NCBI GenBank assembly: GCA_963170055.1
Contig: CAUJGJ010000258.1
Span: forward strand, 3,362,101-3,426,100
DNA length: 64,000 nt
Direction of reading: 5' to 3'
DNA from: Halisarca cf. caerulea
Taxonomy: Eukaryota > Porifera > Demospongiae > Chondrillida > Halisarcidae
Positions 41,382-57,261 of the stretch are shown piece by piece. The first letter of the stretch is position 1, and every line of letters starts with the position of its first letter. The notes beneath the pieces were generated by a model. It had not been told where the DNA came from. It did not search any database and was given only the letters and a program-made list of their open reading frames with translations. The translations under genes were made by a program, and so were the position numbers.

Positions 41382-42360
41382 CTCACTGTTCACTGATTGC
41401 ACGTTTTTCAGTACTTTTGGACATCCTGTGGAGGTGATACCCTAACCCATATTCTCTCTGGACAAACACAGATGGAGGTTGGATGGAGGTCAGATGGAGG
41501 TCAATAGATGACTATGTCGCAAAGGACAATCACATACTTCCACTAATTTCTGGAACAGCCCATTGGTGGCACACCTCCCTCCCCACCCACAAGATGTGCT
41601 GATGTTTTGATAGATGTCTTCATCTCTCTAAAGGTTAAAGGTGGACAGCCATCTCCAGTCAACTGCCACGTGACCTTTGTGACAGTTAAATAGAATGACT
41701 TACAGGAACTGGTCGGTTGACAAAGGAACACTCTGCAAAAGAGGGAGGCCCGGAGATGGAGGGAGGAGGTTAACAGAGGGAAAACCCCGTGCCTAATAAT
41801 GAGCACACATGACCTATGACACTTACCTGGCTTCTCCTTTGCTGATTTTTTCTTTGCTTTCTTTTTGCTCTCCTTTACACTGCCAATGTCAAGGGGGAGT
41901 CAGGGGAAGTCAAGGGGAAGTGTAAGGGTCAACATGACAGCTATGTACATGCGACCCACTAACCACATGCACTCACGCACGGGAACCACATGCACTCATG
42001 CACGGGAACCACATTTCATGGTCTGTGTATGTATTATATGACCTCGAACATCATGCCTCTGCGAACACTAACAAAATGGCGGACAGCACGTGCACATCGA
42101 TCACAAGTAGTGAATAGAGGTAACCTGGTTTGTTGAGCTGTCTGTGATCGCGTGATCCTCGACGAGCGGTTGAACCACTGAAGAAGAAGAGCTAGAGGGT
42201 TGTTTCGCATGGTTTCCACGTCATCTTCATCTTCGTCCTCCGAATCCTGCCCAGCTACCTCGCCCCAACTAGAATTACCCAAACGGATGATAATAGAGTC
42301 ACCTCCAGAGAAGTCCTCGTCTCCAAATTCCATATCATCGTCCGAATGTCGCTGAGCCAT
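38455..42360 (-). CDS. DCAF11: DDB1- and CUL4-associated factor 11 (WD40)
   Basis: A WD40 substrate receptor of CUL4-DDB1 ubiquitin ligases. The start [17 protein letters not shown] (42360) gives an acidic N-terminus and [16 protein letters not shown] exons include [20 protein letters not shown] (about 41,030-41,110), [20 protein letters not shown] (about 40,330-40,390), [12 protein letters not shown] region (about 40,105-40,200), [20 protein letters not shown] with WDYRW (about 39,800-39,915), [20 protein letters not shown] then [11 protein letters not shown] (about 39,455-39,660) and [15 protein letters not shown]. The last exon is [19 protein letters not shown] to an acid-rich [15 protein letters not shown] with stop at 38455. 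The order KLWD-R-FS-EG-A-R and TYRGH-V-HTLIR matches human DCAF11. Introns carry very long CA tracts. Confidence 0.92.
39148..39452. repeat. Very long (CA)n tract
   Basis: About 300 bases of CA with scattered TA, AA and CTTG interruptions. On the minus strand it starts 5-7 bases after the donor of the DCAF11 exon ending GSGSAV. Confidence 0.95.
41188..41378. repeat. (CA)n / (CAGA)n tract
   Basis: About 190 bases of CA with a CAGACAGA block in a DCAF11 intron. Confidence 0.95.
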
Positions 42361-42472
42361 TTTGTTATTTACAAGCAAACGCGGACAAACGCATAACAAT
42401 ACGCAAACATCTGATTCATGTACGGTGAAAGCGCAAATACATGCAGTACAAGACAGAAGCTGTTGTTTTTTT

Positions 42473-43448
42473 TTATCGTCCTCTCCCACGTCCCCGCCCC
42501 CTCCCTCTACCACCACCACGCCCTCTCCCTCTTCCTCTCCCCCTGCCAAGGGACATTGTCTCTTTCTTCTTTCTTTGTGGCTTCACTTGGTCCAAGTCTA
42601 CAAGGAGGGTGTCTACAGGCAGGCTTTCTGGTAAAATAAAGTATCTTATATTGTTCCCTCGTATACTTAAAGTATCCATGGCAATGGGCTCTCGTCCTTT
42701 AATAGTCATCTTTACGGATTTTAAATGTGTGTTCATGGCCATGTCCACTCCTGAGAATGACAAAGAATTTCACAATAATGATCAGCACATTGTCAGCTGC
42801 AGCACACAGGGGCGCCACAAACACAGTCGGAGCAACACGCTATGCTAGCAGAGCATCACACCGTTGGAGCAACGTGCTACACTAGCAGAGCATCATACCG
42901 TTGGAACAACGTGCTACACTAGCAGAGCATCACACTGTTGGAGCAACACACTACACTAGCAGAGCATCATACCATTGCTCCTGTCAGTCACAAGACATTC
43001 TACCATCAGTGCAAGGAGTACAAACTCATGATGTTGAATCTACCCCTGAAGATGACAACAATGAAAATCCTATACTGTTACATACCAGGTACTTAGCACA
43101 CCTGGACAGGTAACACATCAACATGCAGACGTCAACATAAATCAATACTTCACAGTCTAATTAACAAAATGGCTGCCCAGTGCACAGCAAAAGCAAACAC
43201 TGACTGATCTATTGTCAACACAACTGAAGACTGCAGCTGCAGTGCCACTAGTACACAACTCTATCATCAATATGGATCACCTGCTATGGTTCCTTGTATC
43301 ACTGTGCCGTTCTTCAGTTCCACTGTGACTGTTTCGTGACTGATCTTCATCAAAAACCTACAATAGAATGCATGGTATCTTGTGAAACAAATATAAAAAT
43401 GAAAATAATATCACACAATATTCTGCAAACAAACCTAACAAGCTTCAT
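42473..43448 (-). CDS. SNRPD1: Small nuclear ribonucleoprotein Sm D1
   Basis: SmD1 is a core ring protein of spliceosomal snRNPs. Exon 1 encodes MKLVR (ATG at 43446-43448). Exon 2 (about 43,275-43,357) encodes [20 protein letters not shown] then QGTIA. Exon 3 (42,473 to about 42,765) encodes [40 protein letters not shown] and a C-terminal Gly-Arg repeat tail (GRGRGRGRG..) ending in TAA. The Sm1 and Sm2 motifs and the RG tail, a target of arginine methylation, are all present, and the length of roughly 120 residues fits the family. It is head-to-head with CCDC113, 139 bp apart. Confidence 0.97.
42828..42975. repeat. About 41-bp tandem repeat, 3.5 copies
   Basis: Copies of a unit containing GGAGCAACGTGCTACACTAG then CAGAGCATCATACCGTT, in the SNRPD1 intron. 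Confidence 0.88.
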
Positions 43449-43587
43449 GGTCAGTCAAAAAGAGAAATCGCTACGATTCCAAAAATTTGTTCGTGATACG
43501 TACCAACTACGTATACGGACGGAGAGAGGGACAAACACAATCCTCCCTTCTTACAGTTGCTATGTAAGAGTTGCTTAGCAACACAAA
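43449..43587. promoter_or_regulatory. Divergent promoter region (SNRPD1 / CCDC113)
   Basis: 139 bp separate the two start codons. No TATA box seen. Confidence 0.4.
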
Positions 43588-45964
43588 ATGGCGTCCAGAC
43601 GTCCGAGTGGATTTTCTGATATAGACAAGGGTTCTCCATCTCTTGCACAGCTGGAGTCCATGAGTGATGGCGATTTAGTTGACTTACTGGATCAAACTTT
43701 GTGCGTGGGTCCACTACCAGATAGTCTGCAAATAGCAGTAAGGTTTAGCGGGGTAATTTGAGACATGTACAGGTAGATACTTTGCTATGGTTACGCTGTC
43801 CAGCTATACTTTCCACAGCTGAACTCTCAATTCATGGAGACAACGCTGATGAGAAATATTGTGTGTAGCTTGTGTTTTACACTGCTTTTGACCATGGACA
43901 CTCTAGTGTCTGTCTTGCCCCACTGTTCCAAATTACATCACTTTACCCTAATGGATGATATTTCTATATTAGCCGTATGCCAAGGGATGGGCCTCCAGTA
44001 CCAGCTATGCCTCTCGCTTCTGTTTCACAGGCAAAGGAACAATGGTCTTACAAAAGAAAATGACATATTTGAAAAGTATCTGAAGAGACTTGATCCTAAT
44101 GATGTTCAGAGCAGAGGTAAGTTACCTTCTTAAGTCTGTGGGTCTGACATCTTCTCCATCCACACTGGTAGCTACAATGTCGTTTGTTGTCAGCCCCCAC
44201 TCTACAGGTGAACCAAGGAGAGGCCAAGACGGCAAGAAAGAAAGGCAAAGCTAGAGGAGGATCATCAGGTGAAAGGCAAGTCCTCTAGCAACATTTCTCT
44301 GCATGTAATATCGGCACTACGCCCCTCCAGGTCCACTGCTCACCACACCCCTCCAGGTCCACTGCTCACCACACCCCTCCAGGCCCTCCATTCAGCACAC
44401 CCCTCCAGTTCTCTCATGCACATTGATGTAGATGTATGTACGTATGTACACACTTGCACTATTGATGCATTCAGTTCAATACAAAGTGTGTAGCCCTCAA
44501 ATCCACGTGTGCACAGACTGCTAAAGCTGACTGCAGAGCAGAAGTGTGATATTGCAACAAGAGAGCTGGATGAACTGAATGAGGAGGTGGAGAGGAAGAG
44601 GGAAGAATGGGAAAGACATATGGACAACCACTGGGCAGTGATTGAGGAGGCCAAACGGAGAGAAGAGGAAATAAAGAAACATCAGTACGAATTTGAAAGG
44701 GATGTTATTAGGGGAGGTGTGAATTCGGTGAGTGAGTGATTAAGAGTTACCGCATCTATACCCTGTGTCTGTCTGTCTTCATGTGGGACGTGTCTTCTCT
44801 GTGCAGAGAACTGGTAAGGTACAAGCTGAACGTGTTGTGAGGTACTTCCAAGACAAGGTCTCCTCCAGAGTAGGTGGTGTCTGTTGGGAGTCCTGCATCT
44901 ATTGCTTTCATTTTGGATCGCTCTCTCATAGAATGCACTGACAGAGAAGCTCAGTGCCAAGAACAGTGCCTTGCGCACTAAGAGAAGAAAGCTTCAGTCT
45001 CACCTGAAGCAGAAGGAGGAGTCTGGAGAGGTGAGGCACGAGGTGGACTTTGAACAGTTGAAGATTGAGAACAAACAATTTGCTCAAAAGTTTGATGCAA
45101 GAAATCAAGAGCTACTACAGCTCAAGTTGAAGTCTGGAAACACCATGCAAGTTCTCAATAGCTACAAGGTTGGTCTTTGACAGCTGGCTCTGCTCTTGGT
45201 TCATGTCTGCTCAATATATATTGATGCCGTAGAAGAGGCTTCAAAGCCTCAGTGCTGAGTCTCAGGCACTGGATTCTGACATCCACTCCAGACGTGAGCT
45301 ACTTAGAAGGATTGAGTCTGAAACAAGAATTGTAGAAAAGGTGTGCACTTTTGAGCTGTACCTTGCTGTCTCTCCTATGAGCTGTACCTTGCTGTCTCTC
45401 CTATGAGCTGTACCTTGCTGTCTCTCCTATGAGCTGTACCTTGCTGTCTCTCCTATGAGCTGTACCTTGCTGTCTCTCCTTTGAGCTGTACCTTGCTGTC
45501 TCTCTTTTGAGCTGTACCTTGCTGTCTCTCCTATCTGCTTTCTGCCCAACAGGAGAAGGAAAAAGCAGAGTCATTGAACAAGTACCTGAGATGTAAGCTA
45601 GAGGACTATAAAGTTCCTGATGTGAGTGCAGAGTGCCTTCTCCCTTCATTGGTACTGAGTTTGATGTGTGTGTGTGTGTGTGTGTGTGTGGGCAGGTCAT
45701 TGACTATGTCAAGGAATGTGCCAAGGTGGTGGAAATTGATAGAGATGCCAAAACTTGGAGAAGAAAAGTTGAAATAGCTGAGGTTTGTTCTCTCTTCATT
45801 GTACTGTGGCTCTGCTGACTGACATGGCTACCTCCATTCTCTTCCGCCCTCACCAGTTGTCTTTGAAGTCACACAAGCAAACATGGAGGAAGATTGAACA
45901 AGAAACCCAGCCTATACCATGGACAAACAACCCACCCCCTCATCCTCCATCCACCAACCTGTGA
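43588..45964 (+). CDS. CCDC113: Coiled-coil domain-containing protein 113 (ciliary)
   Basis: CCDC113 (CFAP263) works with CCDC96 in the axoneme and at ciliary satellites. The start MASRRPSGFSDIDKGSP leads to LTKENDIFEKYLKRLDPNDV (about 44,049-44,117). Then come LTAEQKCDIATRELDELNEE (about 44,525-44,728), a short exon KVQAERVVRYFQDKV, and EKLSAKNSALRTKRRKLQSH with DFEQLKIENKQFAQKFDARN and LKSGNTMQVLNSYK (about 44,935-45,166). Further exons end with VIDYVKECAKVVEIDRDAKTW, RKVEIAE and SLKSHKQTWRKIEQE, with a tail to PPSTNL and TGA at 45962. The LTADQK, DFQQLKIEN-QF, LKLSSGNTLQVLN-YK and WERKVEIAE blocks of the human protein all appear in order. Confidence 0.94.
44328..44405. repeat. 26-bp tandem repeat, three copies
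   Basis: CCCCTCCAGGTCCACTGCTC plus ACCACA repeated in a CCDC113 intron. Confidence 0.85.
45352..45535. repeat. 26-bp minisatellite, about seven copies
   Basis: GAGCTGTACCTTGCTGTCTC plus TCCTAT in a CCDC113 intron. Confidence 0.92.
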
Positions 45965-46125
45965 CATCTCGTACTCAATCTGCCACACCCCTTGCCCTCC
46001 ACCCACCCACCTGTGACACTCAGCACACACCCTTCATTCACCCACCTACCTATTTGGTACAAATAACGTTCACACTATTTCATTGTGAATTCATTGCATT
46101 AACACTTCCAGTATTCTTTGGAAAA

Positions 46126-47327
46126 TTATTGCGAATGCTTAGAGCGTCGTGCATTAACAATGTCATGAAAAGCATCATAAATGTCACCAAAGGAGAACTT
46201 GAAGCCAAGATCTAAGGCTCTTTGTGGAACCACTCTATTCCCCTTCAGTAGAATGTTGGCTCTAGGGCCACTGAACACACGCCTCATCAGAAAGTCTGGA
46301 CTCCACAGAACAGCATAGCGACCCATGGCCTTGGCAAATGCTTGCATCATTACATCCATAGTAACTGGATTAGGAGATGTGGCATTCAACACTCCAGAAA
46401 CCGTGTTCTCTGCCACAAACAGAAACATCTCTGCAAGGTCATCCAGATGGATCCACGAGACCACTTGACGCCCACTCCCAATGGTGCCACCAAGATTGAA
46501 ATTCATCTGATGCCAGAGGCTACCAACCATGCCACCCCATGGACCCAAGACCACACCAAGACGCAAGACTGCATGGGGCACAGGACAGTTCCCTGGTAGG
46601 CCTGCAGCATCCTCCAACCGCCACACCACATCCTGGAGGTACTCCTCTCCTCGGGAGACATCACTGTCTTCAGTGTACACACTCCCATTGCTGGGGGTCA
46701 AGGGGTAGTAGCCTGGGAGAGACAGAACTGCAGCTGAGAACAAGGAGTGTGTGCTATGAACAATGAGCTCACTTGTAGCAGATGTTGAGATCCACGACTT
46801 GACTGGAGAGTGCTGAACAGCATGGGCCAAGAGTCTTGTAGTGCCAATTCTGGATTGCTCTGTATCCTTTACGAAGGAGTTTGTCCAGCTAACAGAGGAC
46901 AAAGGAATATTTCGTTAACGGCATTATTTTTAGTAGTGAGGCAATACTCATTAGCTGCTCATACCGTCTGGAGGGATTAAGGTAGTTCTCTCCAGCTACA
47001 TTTAAGACTACGTCCGTATCTCGCGGTAGTCCATCCCTTTCTACTTGTCTCTATTGTTATAAGAACAAACTTAGTGAACTCAGATGCCCAAAGACTTTAA
47101 ACGAGTAGTTCTGTATACAAGAGCTAACCCAAGAGATCTTCTGTGGGCCCGACTTCCTTGAAATATCAATTACTTTGTGTCCTTTCTTCTCAAAAGCGCG
47201 TCTAATCCCTTTGCCAACAAACCCAGTACCTCCACCTGAATAAGCGTCAAACCAGGAAGCTTAGAAAGGCGTTCAAACGACGTGAGCTCGAGAGTCGGAG
47301 GACGCACTCACCAACTAGTACCTTCAT
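46126..47327 (-). CDS. SDR39U1: Epimerase family protein SDR39U1
   Basis: A short-chain dehydrogenase/NAD-dependent epimerase-like protein. Exon 1 is only MKVLV (ATG 47325-47327). Exon 2 starts GGGTGFVGKGIRRAF, the Rossmann GxxGxxG dinucleotide motif (about 47,118-47,236). The next exon contains LPRDTDVVLNVAGENYLNPS. Then QSRIGTTRLLAHAVQ, GYYPLTPSNG, LRLGVVLGPWGGMVG, FNLGGTIGSGRQVVSWIHLD (the family's substrate-loop block), GVLNATSPNPVT, ANILLKGNRVVPQRALDLGF and the end NARRSKHSQ. It matches human SDR39U1 over the whole length. The exact substrate of this family is not established. It is convergent with CCDC113 (161 bp between stops). Confidence 0.94.
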
Positions 47328-47490
47328 TTCTTAGTGTAATTGCGTAATATTTGTAACAGAAACAATTACTGGAGGTGTAATTAATCAATATTTTTAATCT
47401 CTAGAAAAAAAGAACTGAATATCAAATACTTTGTACAAGATATAAATATGACTTAACATGTACAAGAAATGCTAGATAGAAACACACGCA

Positions 47491-47800
47491 TCATGAGGTG
47501 AGCATCTTAGCATGCTCAAGAAGACCATGTTTGAACACTGACCATGTCAGTCCATTTCCATCCTCGATGTAGATAGCTGTGACTCCTGGGTACAGGGGGG
47601 AGGACCAGGGGTGATGTTATCATTGTAATTGAAAATGCAGTAGTTATAATCTACCACTTGCAGATGAATAAGTGCTAGTTACTACATGCCCGCAAGGGAG
47701 TATTGCATTTACTGCTCGAGACCTGAAGCACCATCATGTGATGAAATGTGTACATACCATAAGGCAACAGTCTTGTACTGCAAACAATCCAAGCATGCAT

Positions 47801-47856
<56 letters not shown>

Positions 47857-47859
47857 ACA

Positions 47860-47926
<67 letters not shown>

Positions 47927-48503
47927 ACACACACATACGCGTGCATAGTGCTGTGTTATATACTGCTTAAATAGTAATACCGCAATATTGTTTGTGAAAA
48001 ATTCTGATACCGGACAACTTTTTCCTGCACTGTGATATCGTGTGATACTGTGGTAAGATTAGACCAATATTAGGACTAAGAATGAAATGGTAGTCCAGGA
48101 TATGGTAGTCCCAGGATATGGTAGTCCCAGGATATGGTAGTCCTGGGATACGGTAGTCCCGGGATATGGTAGTCCCAGGATACGGTAGTCCAGGATACGG
48201 TAGTCCCGGGATACGGTAGTCCCAGGATACGGTAGTCCCAGGATATGGTAGTCTATCTTAAGTGATGAGTTCAAAATCTGTTGAAACTATGCATGTGGAA
48301 GCCATGATTGTGGGTGCAAAAGTACCAGGTAACATACAGAGCTGTTGTTTTGAATGATTTTAATCTGTGTGACGAGGATTCATTTGGATGTTGTCTACAA
48401 TTTCAATGCTCAGTAAACCGTGATCATAGTAATACCGTGATAGAATGAGGGGGATAAACTGTAATGCTTGTCTATGGCAGACAAACACACACACACACAC
48501 ACA

Positions 48504-48571
<68 letters not shown>

Positions 48572-49106
48572 AGTCAACATCGACAGTACTCCATACAGCA
48601 GCTGACCTAGCTCTTTGATATCCTCTATGTTGTCGTACTCATCGTCATAGAACACCATGTCCTCATATGCAATCCCACTAGCCTGTTGTATTCTGGTGAA
48701 ACATGGACCAGTATAATGAATTAGGCAGAGCTTGCCAGGACAAGTGAGTGACTCACTTCTTGAAGTGAACCACTTTGTTCTTAGGATAAACCTCACTGTA
48801 GGAGAACTTCTCCTTAATACCCAGCACAGTCTGGAGCTGATAGGAGCTGCTTGGTGATGTTGTTCTGAGCGGTGCACCACAAGCAACAATCGTCAGTACA
48901 GGATAACATTATTATACTGTTCAGGAAATCCAGACACTGATGAAGACACCATTTCCATATGCTTCTTTACACCCCCACCCACACAACCACCCACTCACAA
49001 CATAGATAATATAAAGTAACACCTCCCCCATACAACCACCCACTCACTCACTCAAATACACGCACACACACACACATACACACACACACGTACACGTACA
49101 CGTACA

Positions 49107-49150
<44 letters not shown>

Positions 49151-49624
49151 GAGAAAGCATACTTGGAGCAAGCAGCTATTGGAATACTGCACTTCTCCAG
49201 TTGAGAGATGATTGGATAAACACTTGGAAACAAACCAACTTTCATGTTGTACCTGTCAACGGCTCCTCCCTTTCTATGCAAAGAAGAGGGTACATGAACA
49301 CACCAAAAAGCGACTACAAACTAGTACCAGCTAACCCATCACTCCTGAAGGGAGGACACACCATACAGTCCACGTGAGTTGGCCAACATGTGTAATCTGC
49401 ACATACGGTACAGCAATACGCGCACGTTTACCTTACATGTACAAATTCTTGACCTACTAATTATAATAAATGCCCATATAAAAATAGAAAGAAAAACATT
49501 CTGTTAGCTAACCAAGATCCAAAACAATCAGTTTAGGTGCTCTACTCAGGCTCTTCAAAAACTCCATCACTTCAAAGGGCTCGTTCTTGGGCATATTCCT
49601 CCTAATCCCTACCCTCCACGCCAT
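47491..49624 (-). CDS. MDP1: Magnesium-dependent phosphatase 1 (HAD family)
   Basis: MDP1 is a small HAD-superfamily phosphatase, proposed to repair glycated proteins. The start MAWRVGIRRNMPKNEPFEVM (49624) is a longer N-terminus than in mammals. APKLIVLDL joins a small exon giving DYTCWPTHVDCMVCPPF (about 49,345-49,405), so the nucleophile motif Asp-Leu-Asp-Tyr-Thr is present. Then KVGLFPSVYPIISQLEKCSI with AACSK (the Ser/Thr motif II region), TTSPSSSYQLQTVLGIKEKF, KKIQQASGIAYEDMVFYDDE (acidic motif IV, DDE), NIEDIKELGVTAIYIEDGNG and the end LLEHAKMLTS with stop at 47491. Its start codon lies 42 bp from the stop codon of the RABEPK gene on the same strand. Confidence 0.93.
47806..47936. repeat. 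(CA)n microsatellite
   Basis: About 130 bases of CA with TA interruptions in an MDP1 intron. Confidence 0.95.
48088..48253. repeat. GGTAGTCCCAGGATAC minisatellite
   Basis: About ten copies of a 15-17-base unit in an MDP1 intron. Confidence 0.9.
48484..48570. repeat. (CA)n microsatellite
   Basis: About 43 CA units, MDP1 intron. Confidence 0.95.
49056..49148. repeat. (CA)n microsatellite with CGTACA interruptions
   Basis: About 90 bases, MDP1 intron. Confidence 0.9.
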
Positions 49625-49666
49625 TTTGTCACGTGTTTATCACGTGATACTAGCATGATATTAGCA

Positions 49667-50970
49667 TTACAATTTTACAACATAACAATCATCAAAAGCG
49701 TTTCCACTTGTGTCAACGCCTCCAAAAATAAAAATGGTATCTAAACTGTCATGTTCCTGATCCTCTGATGACTTGCCAGGGGCAATAATGGAACACATGG
49801 CCATGTCTAGACGAGGAGATGGGGCACAGTTTGTCTCAACTGCAGACCACTGTAGAGTTCCTGGACATAATGAAACACAAAGTCACAAAAGGCAAAGCAC
49901 AGTATTTCTTCATACACAACCTGTGTTGAGCAAGTGAAGATCATTGAGAGAACCTTCTAAACTGATCCCACCAAATATACATATACGTGAATCGAAGACG
50001 GCACATCCATGGGCAGCACGTGGTGAAGGGATGTCCCCAACAGCTTTGGGGTTTTCCCACTTCCATGAGTCTACAAAGACCACATTGAACCATCTAGATC
50101 TGAATATACAGCACAACAATAGAGAACCAGCACTGTCACATACCAAGGTCCAATACGTGTAAATCATTGAAGAAAGTCATTCCAGCCATTCCTCCATGAA
50201 CAAAGAGCTTACCACCAATGCAGGCACAGATGTGGCCCTGACGAGGACAAGGTCCACTTCCTGAGATTTCTGGCTTGAACCATTCTTCAATTTCACTGTT
50301 GAAAACATAAGGTCCAGGTGCGTCCACAGGTCTGTCTCCTGACTCTCCGCCACCAAAGACAAAGAGAAGATGTTTGTGAGTCCCAGGAGAGTGGATGGTC
50401 CTAGGAGATACAGCACATCCACCTGGGACAACACCCAACCACTCATCCTTATCTGAGGAGGAGAATGAACTTATTTTAGGTTACACTAACTAGATCACAT
50501 GTCTCAAAAGCATGTGCACACACGCTGGAACGGTGATCAACTGACCTATATCGTACTTCCACAAATCTCCCAACGGCCCCTCTGTTCTGGCTCCTCCGAA
50601 TACGTACAACAGCCCCCTACTAGAGCACAATAGAGAACCATGTTCATATCTTGGTGGGAACTTTACAGAGCTTCTCTCCATCCACTCAACATTCTCTGCA
50701 AGTTCAAAAGTAGAGAGTAGCACAAGGAAACGTGAGATGACATGCCTTACTTTCCCACTGAATCTACTCACTGATATCCAGAAGGTGCACTTTGCTTACG
50801 GGTCCATCCGCGTCTGCTCCGCCGACCAGAAGAACAGAGCCATCTTTGAGACAATTAGCAGACGAGCCTACTCTGAAACCAATTCCTTGCGTGGGTAACT
50901 CATGCCAGGTTCTTTCAGAAAGGCACACTCCACTCTCCAGAGTGGGTACTGAAGTCCACTGCAGAGCCAT
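49667..50970 (-). CDS. RABEPK: Rab9 effector with kelch motifs
   Basis: RABEPK (p40) binds Rab9 and helps endosome-to-Golgi transport. It is a six-bladed kelch propeller. I take MALQWTSVPTLES at 50970 as start; an in-frame ATG at 51027 would add 19 residues. Then WHELPTQGIGFRVGSSANCL, VLLVGGADADGPVSKVHLLD, RYEHGSLLCS..LLYVFGGART, SPRTIHSPGTHKHLLFVFGG, PCPRQGHICACIGGKLFVHG and FNDLHVLDLG. Further on come a block with PSPRAAHGCAVFDSRICIFG and a C-terminal blade IFIFGGVDTSGNAFDDCYVV ending KL and TAA. The Gly-Gly pairs of each kelch blade are visible and the order follows human RABEPK. Confidence 0.94.
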
Positions 50971-51179
50971 ATCAACGGGAAGGCTGGTTATGACGTCACT
51001 ACAAATGGCCGCATTGCAATACACCATAGGTCATATCTGTTTACCAAGAATTAATTTAAATCACTTTATGAGTACATGTTATCTACTCAAAATAAATAAT
51101 AGCAACAATGTTATAATTAGTCTACAGTGTGACAACTTGGTCTGATAATCACTGATTGAACTTGGGATAAAATGAATTG

Positions 51180-55084
<3,905 letters not shown>

Positions 55085-55222
55085 TTCCCAATATTTGGCG
55101 CCTTCGTACTGCGCATGCCCAGTGGATCAGAAAGGGTATTCCCCGATGGCGATGCTCTCGTAATCATAACTAAACTTTGCTCTTTAAATTACTTCAATCA
55201 TCGATTCCAAGCGTGGATTACA
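55085..55222. promoter_or_regulatory. Divergent promoter region (HELLS / small GTPase)
   Basis: 138 bp separate the start codons of HELLS (minus, 55084) and the first small GTPase (plus, 55223). No other feature is seen. Confidence 0.4.
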
Positions 55223-56462
55223 ATGACAGACCTAACTCAAAACCAGTTAAATGATGCTAAAGTTGTCTTAATTGGCCATGTTGGCGTGGGAAAAAGTACT
55301 TTATTCCTTCGGTTCAAGGAGGGCAGATTTGTAGAAGACGCTGATGCGCAAGTGAACATGGACACCTTAGCAGAACACACGAAGGAGCTTGGCAGTGGAG
55401 TTAAAGTAAATATTTGAACTTATCTATTTATCTGTCAAACTTTGTGTATGGCTTGGTGATAATTCAATTTTTACTGATCTGCTAGCCCTCGCGTCTTCAA
55501 GAGCTCATCAGGCCCCCTTGGAGTTTGTTGTACCAGGAATACTCACATCTGCCATAATAACGGTGCCTTAAATTGATTCGTATCTAGTGAATATTGAGTA
55601 TTAAAAAGAATTATGGGATGAAAGGCTGCAGATTCACTCCCAATGGGCAGAATATGTCCTAGCGTTTCACAGCCTCTGGAATGTCTGCACAAGAGTGTTT
55701 GTCTATTTTCGCGTTGAATTAGAATCTAGTACAAACCTTAATGTACTTGGTAGTGTGTTCTGGTAGTGTAACACAGGTGTGCACCAACAGCTGTAATGAC
55801 GTTTGATGTCTGCTGTATGTTATTCGTTGTACCCCAGCTGAAACTAGTCTGGTCAGTCAGACCCTAGTTCGTCTACTGATCTTTAATCAACCATTGAGCA
55901 AAAGAAAAGGTGGATATTAGCATAGATACTACAACATTACAGTATCTATGACGTTTGTCACTGCAGCAACTGGGTCTGTTCGGCGAGATTAGACCAAAAC
56001 TGATTCTTTCTGATTTTTTTTATTTAACAGAATTTATTCCCCTCTTTATTTCAGGTAACCTTGTTGGATACAGCAGGGATGGAGAAACACTTGACGACCC
56101 TTCCTCCAACGTACTTCCGAGAAGCTAAAGCCATCATCTATGTACTTGCCATAAACGATAGAGATACGTTTGCTTTGTTAAACCAGTGGGTAGAGAATGC
56201 CGAGGCATCTGCCCCATTTGGGTGTACACGGGCTGTTGTTGGTAACAAGATTGATTTGGAAAGTGACACAGTGAAGAAGGAGGAGGTAAAACAGTGGGCT
56301 ATTAACAATGATATCTCAGAGGACATGATCTTCTATGTATCAGCCAAGACTGGGGAGGGGGTGGATGACATGTTCAAGAAAGTTGCTGAGAAAATGGCTC
56401 CTCCCCCAAAACGCAGCACACAGCCAAGTAATAGCAACAACGGTTGTTGTTTGAAGAAATGA
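55223..56462 (+). CDS. Ras/Rab-like small GTPase, copy 1 of a tandem pair
   Basis: Two exons (55223-55405; 56055-56462), about 196 residues. MTDLTQNQLNDAKVVLIG leads to GHVGVGKST (intact P-loop), a switch I region with NMDTLAEHT, LLDTAGMEK (G3; the catalytic Gln is Met), YVLAINDRDTF, VVGNKIDLES (G4) and YVSAKTGEGVDDMFKKVAEK (G5). The tail is NNGCCLKK, a double-cysteine prenylation-like end. It is Rab-like but does not fit a named subfamily I can recognise. The intron is 649 bp with no recognised feature. Convergent 3' neighbour: a SIRT5 fragment. Confidence 0.85.
55406..56054. other. Intron of GTPase copy 1, nothing recognised
   Basis: 649 bp, AT-rich, no tandem repeat, TIR pair or plausible extra exon seen. 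The equivalent intron in copy 2 is only 99 bp. Confidence 0.6.
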
Positions 56463-56483
56463 ATATGTTTATAATGAAACTTG

Positions 56484-56486
<3 letters not shown>

Positions 56487-56531
<45 letters not shown>

Positions 56532-56548
56532 GTGTGTGCGCGTGCGTG
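56487..56548. repeat. (GT)n microsatellite
   Basis: GT tract with GC interruptions just after the stop codon of GTPase copy 1, probably in its 3' untranslated region. Confidence 0.9.
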
Positions 56549-56631
56549 TGATTATGTTGGTAGTTTGTAAGGTGTTTGTGCAACAGCAGATGTAGAGATA
56601 GTTTTCATATTATTTTCATTACAAGCATTAT

Positions 56632-57070
56632 CTACTCTGGTTCTGTATTGTGTTTGGCTAAAGCTTTTGGTAGTAGTTCTCCACTTTTCCCATTGAAATG
56701 GAACCTAAAATGTTGGTAAAGAGGGAATCTATGGAGAACTGCTTTGACAATTATCACAAACAGAGATCCTCTGGTATTAAAGACACCTATGATATATGAT
56801 TCAAGTGCATTGCAACAAACACACGTGAGAGAGTGGGACACGGGTGTGCTTTCAATGTACATTTGTGGACTCAAGCCTCATGCATATATGCATGAGTTGT
56901 AAGGTGCTTGTAAGAGTGCACAAACAGTCCTAGGATCTATACTGCATGGGGTGCATGTATTTGAGAGCTGCCATTTCGCCCATGCACATGCATGGCTTGT
57001 TGGAGTATCTATGGTTGAAGTTCTGAAATGGGAATTCCCCTCCTTGTCACGCAGACAACTGAGGACTCAG
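56632..57070 (-). pseudogene. SIRT5 3'-end fragment (duplicated, non-functional)
   Basis: On the minus strand this block encodes [20 protein letters not shown] to NTEPE and a stop (56632-56740), nearly base-for-base the last exon of the true SIRT5 gene at 58148-58236. Further up it keeps degraded traces of the previous exon (a RRGIPISELQP-like block near 57,030-57,065, compare [10 protein letters not shown]). The rest of SIRT5 is absent and no start or catalytic core exists, so it is a truncated copy made by the same tandem duplication that made the second GTPase. The distance from the GTPase stop codon to this stop (170 bp) equals that in the intact locus. Confidence 0.85.
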
Positions 57071-57261
57071 TGAGGAGTGCTCAGACCGAGCTCAGACCCA
57101 ATCTTGCTCGTCACGGCGAGCATGGGTCTGGCTACGCGGGACTAGTGATGAGGGGTTTACACTCGGGTTTACACCACCGTGGATCATGTGTGCTTTCAGT
57201 ATTGAACCTGCAGCATAGATACTACCAACCACGTCATCGATAACCGCGCTCGTGATAGTTA

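Noticed and set aside
42441..42848. 135-codon plus-strand frame rich in Pro/Arg
   Set aside because: Antisense shadow of the SNRPD1 Gly-Arg tail and Sm domain.
47950..48470. Possible interspersed repeat around two AATACCG[CT][AG]AT motifs in an MDP1 intron
   Set aside because: The motifs are short and I could not define matching inverted ends or target duplications. Only the minisatellite inside is clear.
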